In this document: one piece after another, positions 1-11,505 of the stretch
Numbering within the stretch: the first letter of the stretch is position 1
How the letters are laid out: the number at the start of each line of letters is the position of its first letter
Assembly (NCBI GenBank): GCA_905250115.1
Contig: CAJNOI010000012.1
Span: forward strand, 109,907 to 173,906
Length of the DNA stretch: 64,000 nucleotides
Origin: Adineta steineri
Taxonomy: Eukaryota; Rotifera; Eurotatoria; Adinetida; Adinetidae
Reading direction: 5' to 3'
Notes under the pieces: generated by a model
Told to the model about the DNA's origin: nothing
Databases searched by the model: none
The model's input: the letters and a program-made list of their open reading frames with translations, nothing else
Made by a program: the position numbers and the translations under genes

Positions 1-516
1 TGTATGATCATAATTTTTGTGTGCATTCAACCGAAGCGCTATATCGATTCTTTAGACATAGTCTCGTGTATAAACATTTTTTTATTCAGTATTTTAGTTA
101 ATAACGGTTCTATTTTCTACAACAATAATATAAATAATAATAATATCTATCTAATGATGACAAATGAATAAAAAAAATGATTTTATCGCCATCTATCAAT
201 AATCAGTTGTAAGCTATAGAAAACGGATTAATTTTCATATTGATTGATTCATATAAATTTAGTTTGTAAAAAATGTCACTTATATTTTATTCTAATTAAA
301 AAATGAGTCAAAATAAGCGTGAATGTGTGACATTTCTACATGTACATCTCTAAATGATGCGAGTCATGAGTAAACCACCAAGTCACTGTTTATACAACGG
401 TGTGCAAATATTCGTTTTTTTTCTAACGTGTTGTTTACTCTAAAAATAGAAATAACATTATTTCATTTTTCTTTTTGATTAAATAGTATTACTTTCGTTA
501 TAAAGTGAATAGAATA
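1..516. other. AT-rich flank without a recognised gene
   Basis: Very AT-rich sequence 5' of the nuclear receptor gene. I see no coding exon, RNA gene or repeat. The promoter and 5' UTR of the receptor should lie here, but no clear core motif stands out. Confidence 0.5.
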
Positions 517-2099
517 ATGGCTGGACATCGAAAAATGATAATTATAACATCAGATGAAGATTTAATTCGTCAAGTCGTTTCGAATAAAACTAAAAATACA
601 CGTATTATTGATTGGATTGATGATAATGATAATACTGATGCGTCGTTTCTTGCACAATTATCTGAAGTTGTTTGTATTTTTATTTGAATTTCATATATAT
701 ATACCATTTTAAGTTTTCTTTTGTAGAATTCTACACGTGATCAAGTATATAAACGAGCACTTGATTCATCTCATAATGAGCAATCAAAACAAGCAAAACT
801 ATCAAAAAAATCATTGGATATAATTTGTGCTATTTGTAATGATCGTGCAAATGGATTTAATTATAATGTTCTTTCCTGTGCATCATGTAAAGCATTTTTT
901 CTTCGAAATGCAAATCAACAGTCGGTTAGTTTCGTATTTGATTTGCTTGTATATTGATTTGGATTCTTTTTTTAGAAGAGAATACGATGTATAACAGGTC
1001 AAAATCAATGTTCAGTTGCACATGAAATACAGCGAAAATGTCCACAATGCCGATTAAATCGTTGTTTTGCTGCAGGAATGAGACAAGATTTTCTTCTTAG
1101 TGATGAAGTAAAACAACGAAGAAAAAAACCTACAAAAGATAAACGAAATACTTCATCAAAACGTTCCTCAACAGTCGATCCAACATCACAATTTTCGACG
1201 AATTCAGAACCACTTGATGACATCGATCGTGTAAGTTTATCGTTTTAGTTAAATTTGAAATTTAATCGGAAAAAATTGATTTTTGTTCATTTTAGCTATT
1301 AATGGATACAGATGAAAATCTTGATTTAAATAATGAGTTAGAAGATATATCATTGAGAACATTATCTATTGAAGAATGGATAACAATTGAAAATATTCGA
1401 TCTTCATTTTTATTGATTTTTCAAAATGAAGATAAAGGTTGTCCTTGTTTCGATATGTCAAGTCGTGCTAATGCTCTTATTTCTTGGTCCCAATTCATTA
1501 ATAGAGTGGCTCTAAAATTTATTACATTCTTTCGACAAATAGATGAATTTGAAAATCTACATGATGATGATCGTTTTCTATTGATTAAATATAATCTTCA
1601 TCCAAATTTTTCATTATTCAAAAGTGTGATTTATAAACCATACAATGATTGTTGTTTGACTGATAATAATCATATGGCAGTTAGACAATATCAGTTCTAT
1701 AATTTATGTGGTGATTCATATGGTATTCGTGAAGCATACATACATATGATAAGTTCTATTGTTCAAGTAACTGAACAAGATCCAATATTTTTATCTCTCC
1801 TATCGACAATATTTATTTTCACTCAAGGTTTAGCAATAAATGATGAAGGATTATTACTAAAAGATTCATTAGCTGTTTATCGAGCTCAAAGTCATTATAC
1901 AACATTACTTTGGAAATATTTAGTTAGTAAGCAAGGTGAAATACAAGCGCGCAGATATTTTACTCAATTGTTGACGACAATCTTTCAAATACAGTTCGTG
2001 TGTAGAAGATTTCAACAGTTTTTTCGTACTCAAATAATATCATGTAACACAGCGGATAAAGTTGCACCGATTATGCAAACTGTTTTACAAATTTATTAA
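517..2099 (+). CDS. Divergent nuclear hormone receptor (C4 zinc-finger DNA-binding domain plus ligand-binding-like domain)
   Basis: Four exons, 517-666, 727-924, 976-1230 and 1296-2099, all joined in phase 0, give about 467 residues. Exon 2 carries the first zinc finger (CAIC, 13 residues, CASCKAFF). Exon 3 carries the second, C-x6-C-x9-CPQC followed by RLNRCFAAGM, which is the classic end of a nuclear receptor DNA-binding domain. A basic Ser/Thr-rich hinge follows, and then about 260 helical residues in the place of a ligand-binding domain. The protein should be a nuclear transcription factor. The P-box reads CASCKAF instead of the usual CEGCKGF, and the ligand domain is too divergent for me to assign a subfamily. 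The ATG at 517 is preferred because the frame upstream offers only a GTG. An AATAAA at 2145-2150 is a likely poly(A) signal. The DNA-binding domain call is solid; the ligand is unknown. Confidence 0.85.
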
Positions 2100-2367
2100 T
2101 TCAATTTTTTATTTATTATAAAAGTTGAATATATTATATATTACAATAAAAGTTATTTACTAATTCAGATTAAAGATCATTTTCGTTTTTTTATTTTACT
2201 TAAGTTTAGGAACTTTTGACTGTCCTAAGTATAGATGAATGCTAGAGTGGAGGTGTGGATCACAATAACAGATAAAGTCTGTATATTGTAAGCAGGTTTA
2301 TTAATATTAATTATTTTGAAGTGAAAAAATTACAATACAATACAACGTTAATATGAGGTTTTTGGTG

Positions 2368-3449
2368 TCAATATATTGGTTGTAAGTTTCGTGTTGCTGC
2401 GGTTGTTATCGGAACTTGTTGATGTTGTACTCTGTTTCTTCTATTAACAGGACAACATAAGATCTTGATCTTCTTAATTATTTCCGGCAGACTGATCAAA
2501 CAAATAAATGGCATTAACAATGGTACAAGGTATCCGGCATATAAAAAATAGAGTAAGTTTAAAGTAAATAGAAAAAATGGATCAATCCAGAGTCGAATCA
2601 ATGAGAAGACTGTTATGGGTAAGTAGATGCTAAGAAAAAGAAAAGAAATGGAGAGTAGTTGACTGGTAAGTTTGCGAGTAATGCGCCATGTGTTGGCGCG
2701 TTGCATCATATATTTTTGGTGAACTACTCGTACGGTGAGAAGAACATTGACAATGACAGTACTGAGAATAGGTATAAATGAGCTAAGTATCCAATCAATT
2801 GTGCCAATCACTCCTTGAAATGAGTAACATGCACCTGTACACCACAGTTGAGTATAATCGAATTGTTGTTGACATGGATAAAATATGATAAATATCACGT
2901 ACCAAATGCAATAGTAGACAAATGGCACTATAATTGGTATGTAGTGTTTGAGATGAGAATTCATAAAGTTTCTGTGAAAGATAAAGATATATCGTTGAAC
3001 GGAGGCGACTGCCATTATCCAGAAACTAACTGTGTAAAGAAGATAATTGGCAAAGATCCAATAGATACAAAGAGAATAAGAGGCTGGAAAAAGTTGACCA
3101 TAGTAAAGGTAGACAAGCGTAATTGGTAATTCAATTGTAGTAATGAGAAAATTACAGAGTAATAAACATATAACACTAAAATAAAATTAATCAATTAAGC
3201 AACAAGTAAATAAAAGAAAAATTAACTGTTCTCAATAAAAACAAATACTTACACATGATGATGTTGTTTCATATGTAAGTCTCGTAAGCGAATAAAATAA
3301 TAGAATATAATTAAACTGCAAAAGACCGATGGAATTTGACAGCTAATCAATAAGCTAAATTTAATTTTTCGACTAAATGGTGTTTCGAATACAGAAAAAC
3401 CATTATTACCATAGTCGACAGTTTCATTGCTATTACCGGATCTGTTCAT
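2368..3449 (-). CDS. Rhodopsin-like seven-transmembrane receptor
   Basis: Two exons: exon 1 at 3449-3253 and exon 2 at 3175-2368, joined across a 77-nt GT-AG intron (phase 2 to 1), give about 334 residues. A short N-terminus with possible N-glycosylation sites (NRSGNSN) precedes TM1 (SLLISCQIPSVFCSLIIFYY). TM3 ends in ASVQRY, a variant of the class A DRY motif, and four further hydrophobic segments follow. The C-tail is short and contains a CC pair that could be palmitoylated. Extracellular cysteines near TM3 and in loop 2 (WCTGACYS) fit the usual disulfide. This is an orphan receptor of the type heavily expanded in bdelloids; the ligand cannot be read from the sequence. Confidence 0.85.
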
Positions 3450-4569
3450 TCTTTTTATTTGATAACGATAAAAGTACTATTAATATTGCGTAGGTTTTCA
3501 CTTCTTTTATCTATAAAAAAAACATAAAGCTTTGGTATCTTATGGATCAAATCAATAACTATCCGTTATAGAATCTTTACTATCATAAACTGTTATCTAT
3601 TGAGAAGGATACTATTGGGAAGTTCATCAAAAAATGAATATAAATGATACATTTTGTTCGTCCAGGTTGTGAAGTAAAGCCTTTTTTCTAATGACGATTT
3701 TTAATGAGAAAATGCGCTTAATCATTGAAATGATGTTTGAAGAAGAATAGAATAAGAAGGAGATGTTCCTGAATTCTATAATATCCGAGACAGCATGACA
3801 TCAAATGAAATAAGAAAGAAATATATGATTTGACGTTAATGTAGCTATTTTGACAAGGGAAAAGGAAATAAAACATCTCGTTATGTTGCGCTTTATAATG
3901 AGTTGAGAAATAAAAGAGTTTCCTCTCATTTTATTCTTGTTCAAACATCTTTTCAATGATTGAAGAAATTTTCTCATGAAAAAAATTCTGCTTTACGATC
4001 TAAATGAATCATTTATACTAACTTTTTGATGAAATTCACTTGATGGATGAAAAGAGCAAGAACTATTCCAACAGTTCATGCTAGCAAAGATCCTGCTACA
4101 TTAATTACCGTAGTTCTTAATAACTGAATAAGGTTTTAATTTTGGATCGAAATGTTTTGATAAGAGCGACGCATCTAGAGGAGATAAAGAAAAGAAACAA
4201 AAAATATAATGTAGGGAGAAACTAGAAGCATATTCAGAATATGCATCGTGATCAATTGAATATTTTTCTAGTGTATATTAAAAAACATTTCTATTTTATT
4301 AATGTTATAGAATATAAATTGACTACTAGCCAAATGTTAATATAATTTTTATCGAATTTTATTATTTAGCATCGCTTATTCGAGTCAGAATATAGATAAT
4401 TTGTGTTGTTTAAATAAATTATTTAATTTAAACTTGTTTTATTCTACTTTTCTTAATAACTTTATTACATGTAAATCGTTTGCGATGATTCGTTGATAAA
4501 ACATGAATTTTTATGAAAATTTATAAGCAGTATAAAAAAAATGACACACATTAGGGATATATGACCAAT
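3450..4569. other. AT-rich intergenic region
   Basis: About 1.1 kb between the 5' end of the 7TM receptor and the 3' end of the NHL gene. I see many stop codons in every frame and no repeat or RNA gene. Confidence 0.5.
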
Positions 4570-6109
4570 CTAACACATACTTTTATCGATATCAAATCTT
4601 TGTACGCGATGATTATTAGAATCGACCACATAGAGATTGCCATCAGAATCTAGTGCTATATCAGTTGGATTAAAAAGTTGATCAGATTCAGAGCCTGGTT
4701 TGCTATCACCAGCAATAACATGACCACGTGTAGCGCCACGTAGCCATCGCATTATTTGGTTACTACTAGTATCAGTCAGATATACGGCGCCCGAATCATC
4801 AACAACAACACCAGAAGGATTTCCTAATTGATATGGTTCATTATCAAGAGATCCGGCAGCAACAATCGTTATCTGTGTTGATCCATTATCGACTTTTATC
4901 ACTCGATGATTATTTGCGTCAGCAATATAAACAGATTGATTTCGATCAACGAACAACAAACGTGGAAAACTAAGTTCTGAAGTGATTAATTGTCCAACAG
5001 TCTCACCAGTACGCCATTTTCTCACTTCGTACTTAATTTCACTAGATAAATAGATTGATCCTTCTTCATCTTGTGCAACACCGAAGACAAAAAACTCTTC
5101 AATAATTGTTTCTCCGCCTTTAGCATTTGGATGCCATTTCTGTAAACGACTGTTACCTGTATCACTAATGTACATAATTCCATCCTTATCAACGACAACA
5201 TCAGTCGGTTTATGAAATTGATTAGCATCTTCTCCTTCATCATTTCCACCTGCGACTAGCTGACCACTGGATACACCATGATCCCATTTGACTATACGAT
5301 GATTTTCTGTGTCCGCCACATAAATAGCTTGATTTTTATCGATAAAAAGTCCATAGGGATAAAGTAATTGATTGAGTTCTGATCCTTGATCAGTGCCCCC
5401 AGCTACAGTTGTTCCATTTCGTGACCATGTTGCATTTGCACAAATACCATCAGCAGGTTTTGGAGAATCTTAAACAATAAAGAAAGAACAATAAACATCG
5501 ATCTGTTCCATAAAAGTAAACTATTTCTTGACTGACTTAGAACTGAGTGAAAGAGAGTATAAATAATATTAAAAGAGAATATCATATTCACATTATCGAT
5601 TTTCATAGCTTCGAAAAAATAGTTAAAACGAAAATAAATATTATTCTGTTATAGCAAAGATTGCAATAGGCATGATAAAATCACTGTTTTTTTCTCAACG
5701 TAACTTTTAGCAAGATACAGAGTACTATGGGATATAAAGTAACTATATTCTATGGTTAATTTAAACGTAGTATTTAAAAATATTGAGAAGCGCGAGTCTG
5801 AAGCTTACTTGATTGTTGAGTTGTAGTCATGGTTGTCGTTAATGATTCTGTTGTTATCGTTAGTGATGTGGTTGTAAGGACCGTCGTTATAGGGACCATC
5901 GTCATAGTTGTTGTTGCACTAGTAGTGTTAGTGTTTTCTTGCTTATCTGGTACAAGAATAACAAACTTGAGCATTAAAGTGAGGGTAACTACAAAAATTG
6001 TTAAGATGATAAAGGAGATGCAAATGATCTTAAATTTGCGATGATGCCACCATTTGCGTGATCCATTAGTTTCAGCAGTATACTGACTGTAAGCATTGTT
6101 TTTATGCAT
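4570..6109 (-). CDS. Type II membrane protein with extracellular Thr-rich stalk and NHL beta-propeller
   Basis: Exon 1 is 6109-5809 and exon 2 is 5468-4570. The junction phase (one base plus two) and the GTAAGC donor fit, giving about 399 residues. Residues 1-25 are polar, with a KWWHHRKFK stretch just before one hydrophobic segment (IICISFIILTIFVVTLTLML), so the rest is predicted to face outward. A Thr-rich stalk, likely O-glycosylated, leads to about six NHL repeats. Each has the pattern NHRIVKW, then AGG, then a Gly-Val/Ile-hydrophobic Asp motif (PTDVVVDKDG, PSGVVVDDSG, PTDIALDSDG). The last repeat ends HRVQRFDID. NHL propellers bind proteins or RNA; the partner here is unknown. A GTATGT lies just before the stop at 4570, so a short extra 3' exon is possible. 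Confidence 0.8.
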
Positions 6110-6444
6110 CTTATAATTATTTTACAAAAAGTTAAACAAGAAAAAGAACGAGTTATTACTTGAAACTACTTTATATTTGCATACTATTCCTATGAGTAAC
6201 AAAAGATAAGTAATATTATCTTCGTCATAAAAAAGGTATGCTATTCTTATGAATTTAAAGAATAAATTTTATATGTGAGCATGATAGTGCAACAGTATGC
6301 TTTACTTTAACATTTTGTTATGTCGGATATTTTTATCTTAGTAAATATATAATACAGTCAAAGAAATGATCTATTTTATTATAAGTTATGAACAACTATT
6401 GTTTTTCAATTTTTCAGCCTATAGATGTTGCATAACAATAATAT

Positions 6445-6540
6445 AGGCGTGGGTGAATATGGGTGTTGGTATAGAAGAAGAGAAACTCACACTCACACCC
6501 GCATCCACCGCGTACCCACACCGACATCTACACCCTCACT
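6445..6540. repeat. TGTGGG-like foldback element
   Basis: The left arm is GT/GGG-rich (GCGTGGGTGAATATGGGTG). The right arm is its degenerate complement, ending in ACACCCTCAC. It sits just 3' of the Ly6-like gene. Confidence 0.7.
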
Positions 6541-6611
6541 CATTTCTTCATTCATACACAACCGTTGTTAATTTTACAAAAAGTATCGAATGCATTCTCT
6601 GAATGGTTTAT

Positions 6612-7514
6612 TCATTGTGTCGCTACATTCAACAGTAACATTATAAATACTATACAAAATAGACTCAAGTTTTGATAAATGTTTGCTTGCGAAGGTATTC
6701 TCGTAGTGCTTTGTGTGGTCGTAGTGCTATATGTTGTTGATGCATTGTAAAAGAGAATATTAAATTGATTAAGTATTTGTGTTATGTTGGAAACTCCCCC
6801 TTCGCCGTTACAAAAGTCTTTCTGGCAATAATATAACAACGAATATTGCTCAACGTTAACAACAACTACGTCACTCGTATAATACGAAGCTTCATATGAT
6901 GTTTCGTATATCGGTTGTTTTGTTGATGAACAATTTTTCTCCAGTATTGTTCCGGTACTCTTGATGTTGTTCAGTTTTGTCATACAGGAGCTGTTGTTAC
7001 ACGACTGAAATTGATTGGTACTACTGGTGTGGTAACAGTTAATCGTATCTATAATAACTTCATTCGTATTTGAAAAAAACGGTTCAATTTGTGTTTTAAG
7101 TCTACCATAGCTAAACACGCTTAACTGAATCAATTTTTCTACAACATATTTTCCATCGCAAAAATCTTCAGAATAGCAAATATGCTCTACTACTCCGGTA
7201 AGGACACCCGTTTCTAGATTGCCATACGTTTTTTCTGATACAATAGAGCTGATTAGTTGTTGTCTAAAGCTGCGAGTAACACCAGTATTATAACCAAAAG
7301 TTATATTGACTACTTCCTTTGTGTAATCAATAAATAATTTTGTTTCACATTTCCGATAAAACTGAACCTGATCTCCAGCGCCGAATTGATCAGGCTTAAA
7401 TAGTTCGCTAAACTTAACGACTCTTGAGCGGTATGTTGGTATACACTTATACTGTTGCGAATAACTGAATGATACAAAACAAAATAAGAATATAATAATA
7501 CTGTTTAGCGGCAT
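6612..7514 (-). CDS. Ly6/uPAR-like GPI-anchored surface protein
   Basis: A single exon encodes 300 residues. It starts with a clear signal peptide (MPLNSIIIFLFCFVSFSYSQ) and ends in a hydrophobic tail (LSLFCIVFIMLLLNVATQ) after a Thr/Ser-rich linker, the layout of a GPI-anchored protein. Two copies of a Cys-rich motif, YSEDFCDG near residue 115 and CQKDFCNG near residue 230, resemble the terminal CxxDxCN signature of Ly6/three-finger domains, and paired cysteines lie ahead of each. Two tandem three-finger-like domains are therefore likely. There are many N-glycosylation sequons. The fold is inferred from the cysteine pattern alone, so it could be another disulfide-rich ectodomain. Confidence 0.7.
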   Translation of the reverse strand: MPLNSIIIFLFCFVSFSYSQQYKCIPTYRSRVVKFSELFKPDQFGAGDQVQFYRKCETKLFIDYTKEVVNITFGYNTGVTRSFRQQLISSIVSEKTYGNLETGVLTGVVEHICYSEDFCDGKYVVEKLIQLSVFSYGRLKTQIEPFFSNTNEVIIDTINCYHTSSTNQFQSCNNSSCMTKLNNIKSTGTILEKNCSSTKQPIYETSYEASYYTSDVVVVNVEQYSLLYYCQKDFCNGEGGVSNITQILNQFNILFYNASTTYSTTTTQSTTRIPSQANIYQNLSLFCIVFIMLLLNVATQ

Positions 7515-7708
7515 CTTTTAAGGTTACTTTTAAAACGATAATGTTCTTTTTAAAGCTCTCATTCTTTTTATATACGATCGAAAACAGGCAATAAATACAA
7601 CATGTTGGTAAAATTGTTTCAAGTGGAGTATGTAGTGCATCAGTCAGTATATCAGAGGAAGAAGAGAAAAAAAGACAATGTGTCATTGCTACTTGAATAT
7701 GAAACGAG

Positions 7709-7805
7709 CTGAAGGTGGGTGGGTTGGGTGAGTGTGAATATGGGACGATAGTGACCTGTTTAACATACCCACGCTCTCATCGACACTCAGATCTACAGCC
7801 TCAAG
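7709..7805. repeat. TGTGGG-like foldback element
   Basis: The G-rich left arm (GAAGGTGGGTGGGTTGGGTG) and C-rich right arm (CATACCCACGCTCTC, ending GCCTCAAG) lie around a unique centre. It is the first of four elements packed into about 1.2 kb. Confidence 0.7.
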
Positions 7806-7842
7806 ACAGTTGAACCCTCTCCCCTTCGCTCAAAAAAGTCGA

Positions 7843-8074
7843 TTTGAGGGTGTGGGTGTGGGTGTGGGTGTGGGTGTGGGTGTGGGTGTGGGTGNNNNNN
7901 NNNNGGGTGTGGGTGTGGGTGTGGGTGTGGGTGTGGGTGTGGGTGTGGGTGGATGGGTGGGTGTGTAGCTGTCGAGACTGTATTCACCTCACACCCAGAC
8001 ACAAACCCGCCTGTCTCAAATACCCACGTTCACACCCATTTCCATCCACTTTGCAACCACACTACACCCTCAAA
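7843..8074. repeat. Long TGTGGG foldback element with an internal assembly gap
   Basis: The element begins TTTGAGGGTGTGGGTG and continues as an almost pure hexamer array of GTGTGG to about 7950. It is interrupted by ten Ns at 7895-7904, so the true array length is unknown. The right half is CA-rich and degenerate and ends ACACCCTCAAA, mirroring the start. The hexamer matches the telomere repeat I recall for bdelloids. Reading frames across this stretch are repeat translations, not genes. Confidence 0.9.
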
Positions 8075-8289
8075 TAATCGGAGTTTTGACAGTTTCTAAC
8101 CCAGTTTAACAAGATTATATGATTGGCGAATCATTAAACTTGATAGCAATGAAGAGAAACTTACACCACGGGAAAGAGGGCACTTTATTGTAAAAAAGGC
8201 AAGCTAACTTGGTGGTTGCTTTCATCTGTAAGTCCGAGAAATCGGTCGGGGTTTTTCAAAATAATACTTTAAATAGTAAGATATGTTGG

Positions 8290-8383
8290 ACTTGAGGGTG
8301 GGTATGTGAGCAGATATTATATTCGCCTACCATTCTCACTTGTTCACATCTACACTCACACCCATACACACACACGCTCTTAA
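8290..8383. repeat. TGTGGG-like foldback element
   Basis: It starts ACTTGAGGGTGGGTATG and ends with a CA-rich arm, CACACACGCTCTTAA. The centre is AT-rich and unlike that of other copies. Confidence 0.75.
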
Positions 8384-8694
8384 ATTACTTGTTACTCTGC
8401 CTTTTTGATGTATATTTTGCTGATGATTCTCTTCGGCGAACCGACAAAATGCCTAAAAGACGACCGATACACGAGTTATAGGCAAAACTGATTAAAGTTT
8501 TATTATAGCGACTTTGAAGATTGGCAAACACAGTCAGTATCCAAAGCTGATAAGAACTACTCATTTTCTTTTATATTGGCAATAAAAGTATTCATCTTGA
8601 AAAAATCCCTTTTCTACTTGTAAGCGATAACAGAATACGTCTCATAAATATGCCCGAGTTAGCAATATACTATAGCAAAAAAACATAAAATGAA

Positions 8695-8903
8695 AGTGTA
8701 GGTATGGGTGTTGGTGAGGATGTAGCTGAGAGTGCGGGTTAAACACAATACCGACACCCACATCCACATCCGCACCGACATACACATCCGCACCCACACC
8801 TACACCCACACCCACATCCGCACCGACATCCACACCCACACAAACATCCACACCCACACCCACACCCACACCCACACCCACACCCACACCCACACCCACA
8901 CCC
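8695..8903. repeat. Long foldback element dominated by its CCCACA arm
   Basis: A short degenerate G-rich left arm (GGTATGGGTGTTGGTGAGG) is followed by about 150 bp of CACCCA-type repeats. These become pure (CACCCA)n towards 8903. The pure array faces the pure G-rich array at 7850-7950, so the two form a large inverted pair about 1 kb across. Confidence 0.85.
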
Positions 8904-9701
8904 TATCGATTATTTAATTTAAGTTGCTTCGAAAAGTTCTCTATTTATATATTCTTCATATGATATAATCGTATAATAAAAGTATAGTAATAAGATAGAA
9001 AGAGAAAGAGTCAAAGAGGTGATCAAGTATATTCATGATCCTTTATTTTTCTTTTACAAACACAAAAGAAAGAATAATTACTACCTCATTGTGAGACTAA
9101 AATTGTTTTATGTTAATTAACAAATGAATACATTTAAAGTCAATATAAAAATATTGAATAATACCAGAAAAAAAAGAAAATCTATATTCTGATTATTTTC
9201 AGGTTTTATTTTGAGAAATATTTCTTTATTTGAATAATAATAATTTATGATAAATAAATGTAAATATCAATCGAATTTGTTTTGTTTTGTTCTAAATGAT
9301 GTTTATTCACACATTAGTTTTATTTCAACATGATTCATACTTATTTTTTGCTTCATAATGAGACAATACTCACTCTTTCTTTTATATTTCTAGACGAAAA
9401 ACAAAAGATGGTGATAATAGCAGATCATTTCTTGCTCTCTGTACCTGAGTACTGTATTTTATTATACGATTATATCATGTGAAGACAAATCCAACGCATG
9501 AATAATATTAATGAGTCATGACTAAATATTCTTTGCTCTTTGTTTTGCACTGAAAGAACAAAAACAAATATTATCATTGTATTTAGGAGCATTAAGTATG
9601 AAATAATGCTATATAAACAGAAATTTTCATATCGATTTGTATGAAGCAATTTATATTAATCCTTCAATAAAAAATATACGAATATATTTCTTTTATCAAG
9701 A
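8904..9701. other. AT-rich intergenic region
   Basis: Sequence upstream of the small secreted protein gene. No coding exon or repeat was recognised. Confidence 0.5.
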
Positions 9702-10213
9702 ATGGTTATTCTGGATAAAATATCATTTGCGTTAACTTTGTGTTTCGCTGGACATATTATATTGCTACCGTCTAGTTTCGGTGCACCCTCAGGATGTAAG
9801 GACGATTACACAAGTGAGTAGAATATTCATTGTTATGGTGAATGTTTTATTTTGATATTTATTTTAAAATAGAAGAGGAGTTGGACAACTACTGCAAATA
9901 TGGAAACGGACAAGAACCAGACATATGTAAACAGTATTGTCAGAAAGCACGTACGATTGATACTTCGATCTTGCCATATCCATTGAACAAGTTGAATAAA
10001 ACGTTGATTGGTCAGTTACGAGCTGGATGTGATGGTTTTTGTTACCAAAATAGTACGTGTTTGTGTGGATTTGCTAGTGGTCAATTATATGAAGAGGTTT
10101 CGAAAATTAAACTTGCACAGATCGCTCCTACAGACACAGTTTTTCTTTCATCTGTTGTTATAGGTGGCAAAAATATTACCGTATCTCAACTTCTTTGTGA
10201 AGACCCTGAATAA
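9702..10213 (+). CDS. Small secreted Cys-rich protein, possibly CS-alpha-beta (defensin-like)
   Basis: Exon 1 at 9702-9813 and exon 2 at 9873-10213 are joined with matching phase across a 59-nt intron and give 150 residues. The N-terminus is a signal peptide (hydrophobic to about residue 27, ending FGAPSG). The mature part has ordered cysteines: YC, then CKQYC (C-x3-C), a 28-residue loop, GCDGFC, and CLC (C-x-C). The C-x3-C, G-x-C and C-x-C series is the signature order of invertebrate CS-alpha-beta peptides. The loop is unusually long and about 50 residues follow the last cysteine pair. The antimicrobial role is inference; without a search it could equally be an unrelated secreted protein. 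Confidence 0.7.
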
Positions 10214-10770
10214 ATTTGATTCAATATAAATTACTTTTTTTACATTAAAGAAAATATTATAATCAAGCTTTTAATTTTTTTGTATTTGACTATTTTTTAT
10301 TTCTAATAAATTTTTCTTTTCTTTGAAATACAACAATTTTTTAATAATTAAATAAATAATTTGAAGTTTAATGTTTGTATCTATTTTTCGATTGTTAATT
10401 ATAAATATAATAAGAAAATAAAAACGATATATTCAATAGATATTATCAAATTGTGTTAAACATAATTTTGTTATATCTAAACAAATATAGTGAGTTTGAA
10501 AAGGTTTTGCAATAAAAAATAATCAATATGAAGATTTTTTTTATAAAACTCATCTTTTACAGATAGGATATTTTTTTTGAAAAGTATAAATATTTTCATG
10601 GAGATTAAATAATCTTCTAACTACCAGATGTTTTGGAAAATTAAATAATAATTTTTTAAGTTTTAAATTCAATTCGTTAACTTTAAAATAGAATATTTTA
10701 TTTTTGTTGTAGAATTGATTTCTAAAATCTTAAATATTTTGCAAAAGACTAAATTATGTTTCTAATAAAA

Positions 10771-10837
10771 CTAGGGTGTGAGTGTGGGTTAAGGGAATAA
10801 TGAAATCTATACATACATCCACACCCGCACCCTTAAG
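10771..10837. repeat. TGTGGG-like foldback element
   Basis: The left arm CTAGGGTGTGAGTGTGGGTT and right arm CCACACCCGCACCCTTAAG are nearly complementary around a short AT-rich loop. Confidence 0.8.
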
Positions 10838-11243
10838 ACTCAATATGGGAAATTGTATAGAAATGGATTAACATATTCAACTAAACAAGATATAATTCTA
10901 GGAAAAACAAGATAAAAATTATATAAATTTGCATTTTCTTTAACATGAATATTTCCTTTCTTCTCTACTAATGTGTTTAAATTCATTAGTGGCGGAATTT
11001 ATTGGCTTAGTATTAGTCTTATAATAGAACTAGCTCAACAAATCATTGGTAATTACATAGAAAAGAATAAAAACAAACGGCTTCAGAAATTATGTAAATT
11101 GAAAAACTTTAAAACATGGGATCAGAATCGAATGCAAGGCTTTTTAGAGTATAATAATTCATGATACTATATTCCAATGTGAAGTTTTATGCTTTTATTA
11201 TTAATAAAATCTTTTTTTTGCTCAATAACTAAATTTAATACTT

Positions 11244-11308
11244 TGGAGTGAAGGTGTAAGTGTTTGTGGGTGTAAATAAAGAAGAGTTACTCACATCGAC
11301 ACCCGCTT
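11244..11308. repeat. Degenerate TGTGGG-like foldback element
   Basis: The left arm is GTGAAGGTGTAAGTGTTTGT followed by GGGTGT. The right arm is CACATCGACACCCGC. It is an older-looking copy with several mismatches. Confidence 0.6.
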
Positions 11309-11411
11309 ATATTTCATGACACGTGAGTTTTTATAATTCTGTTATTTTTTCTTTTGAAAAATATTTGTTTCGATGTTCAAATATTTTTTACGATATCTTT
11401 ATCAATAGACA

Positions 11412-11487
11412 AGATTGATAAGAGAAGGTGAATGTAGATGTAAGTGAATGAGAATGAGATCAACATCCTCACCCATACTATCAAGAT
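11412..11487. repeat. Degenerate TGTGGG-like foldback element
   Basis: The left arm AAGATTGATAAGAGAAGGTG is mirrored by the right arm CACCCATACTATCAAGATA. It sits about 20 bp from the 3' end of the permease gene. Confidence 0.6.
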
Positions 11488-11505
11488 ATATAAACAAAAC
11501 ATGGT

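Larger units (their letters stand above)
10214..11505. other. Convergent intergenic region with three foldback elements
   Basis: Lies between the 3' ends of the Cys-rich gene (+) and the permease (-). It is extremely AT-rich apart from the three foldback elements listed separately. A 63-codon frame at 10973-11164 lacks convincing features and is not annotated as a gene. Confidence 0.5.

Noticed and set aside
5829..6044. Val-rich frame on the plus strand
   Set aside because: Antisense shadow of the Thr-rich stalk of the membrane NHL protein.
7793..8077. Reading frames made of His-Pro and Val-Trp dipeptides on opposite strands
   Set aside because: They are translations of the TGTGGG array across the N gap, not proteins.
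8642..8917. Gly-Val and Thr-His repetitive frames
   Set aside because: They lie on the (CACCCA)n arm of a foldback element; no start context, splice site or non-repeat sequence supports them.
10973..11164. 63-codon frame with one hydrophobic segment
   Set aside because: No signal peptide cleavage context, no homology I recognise, and it sits in a repeat-rich 3' intergenic region.
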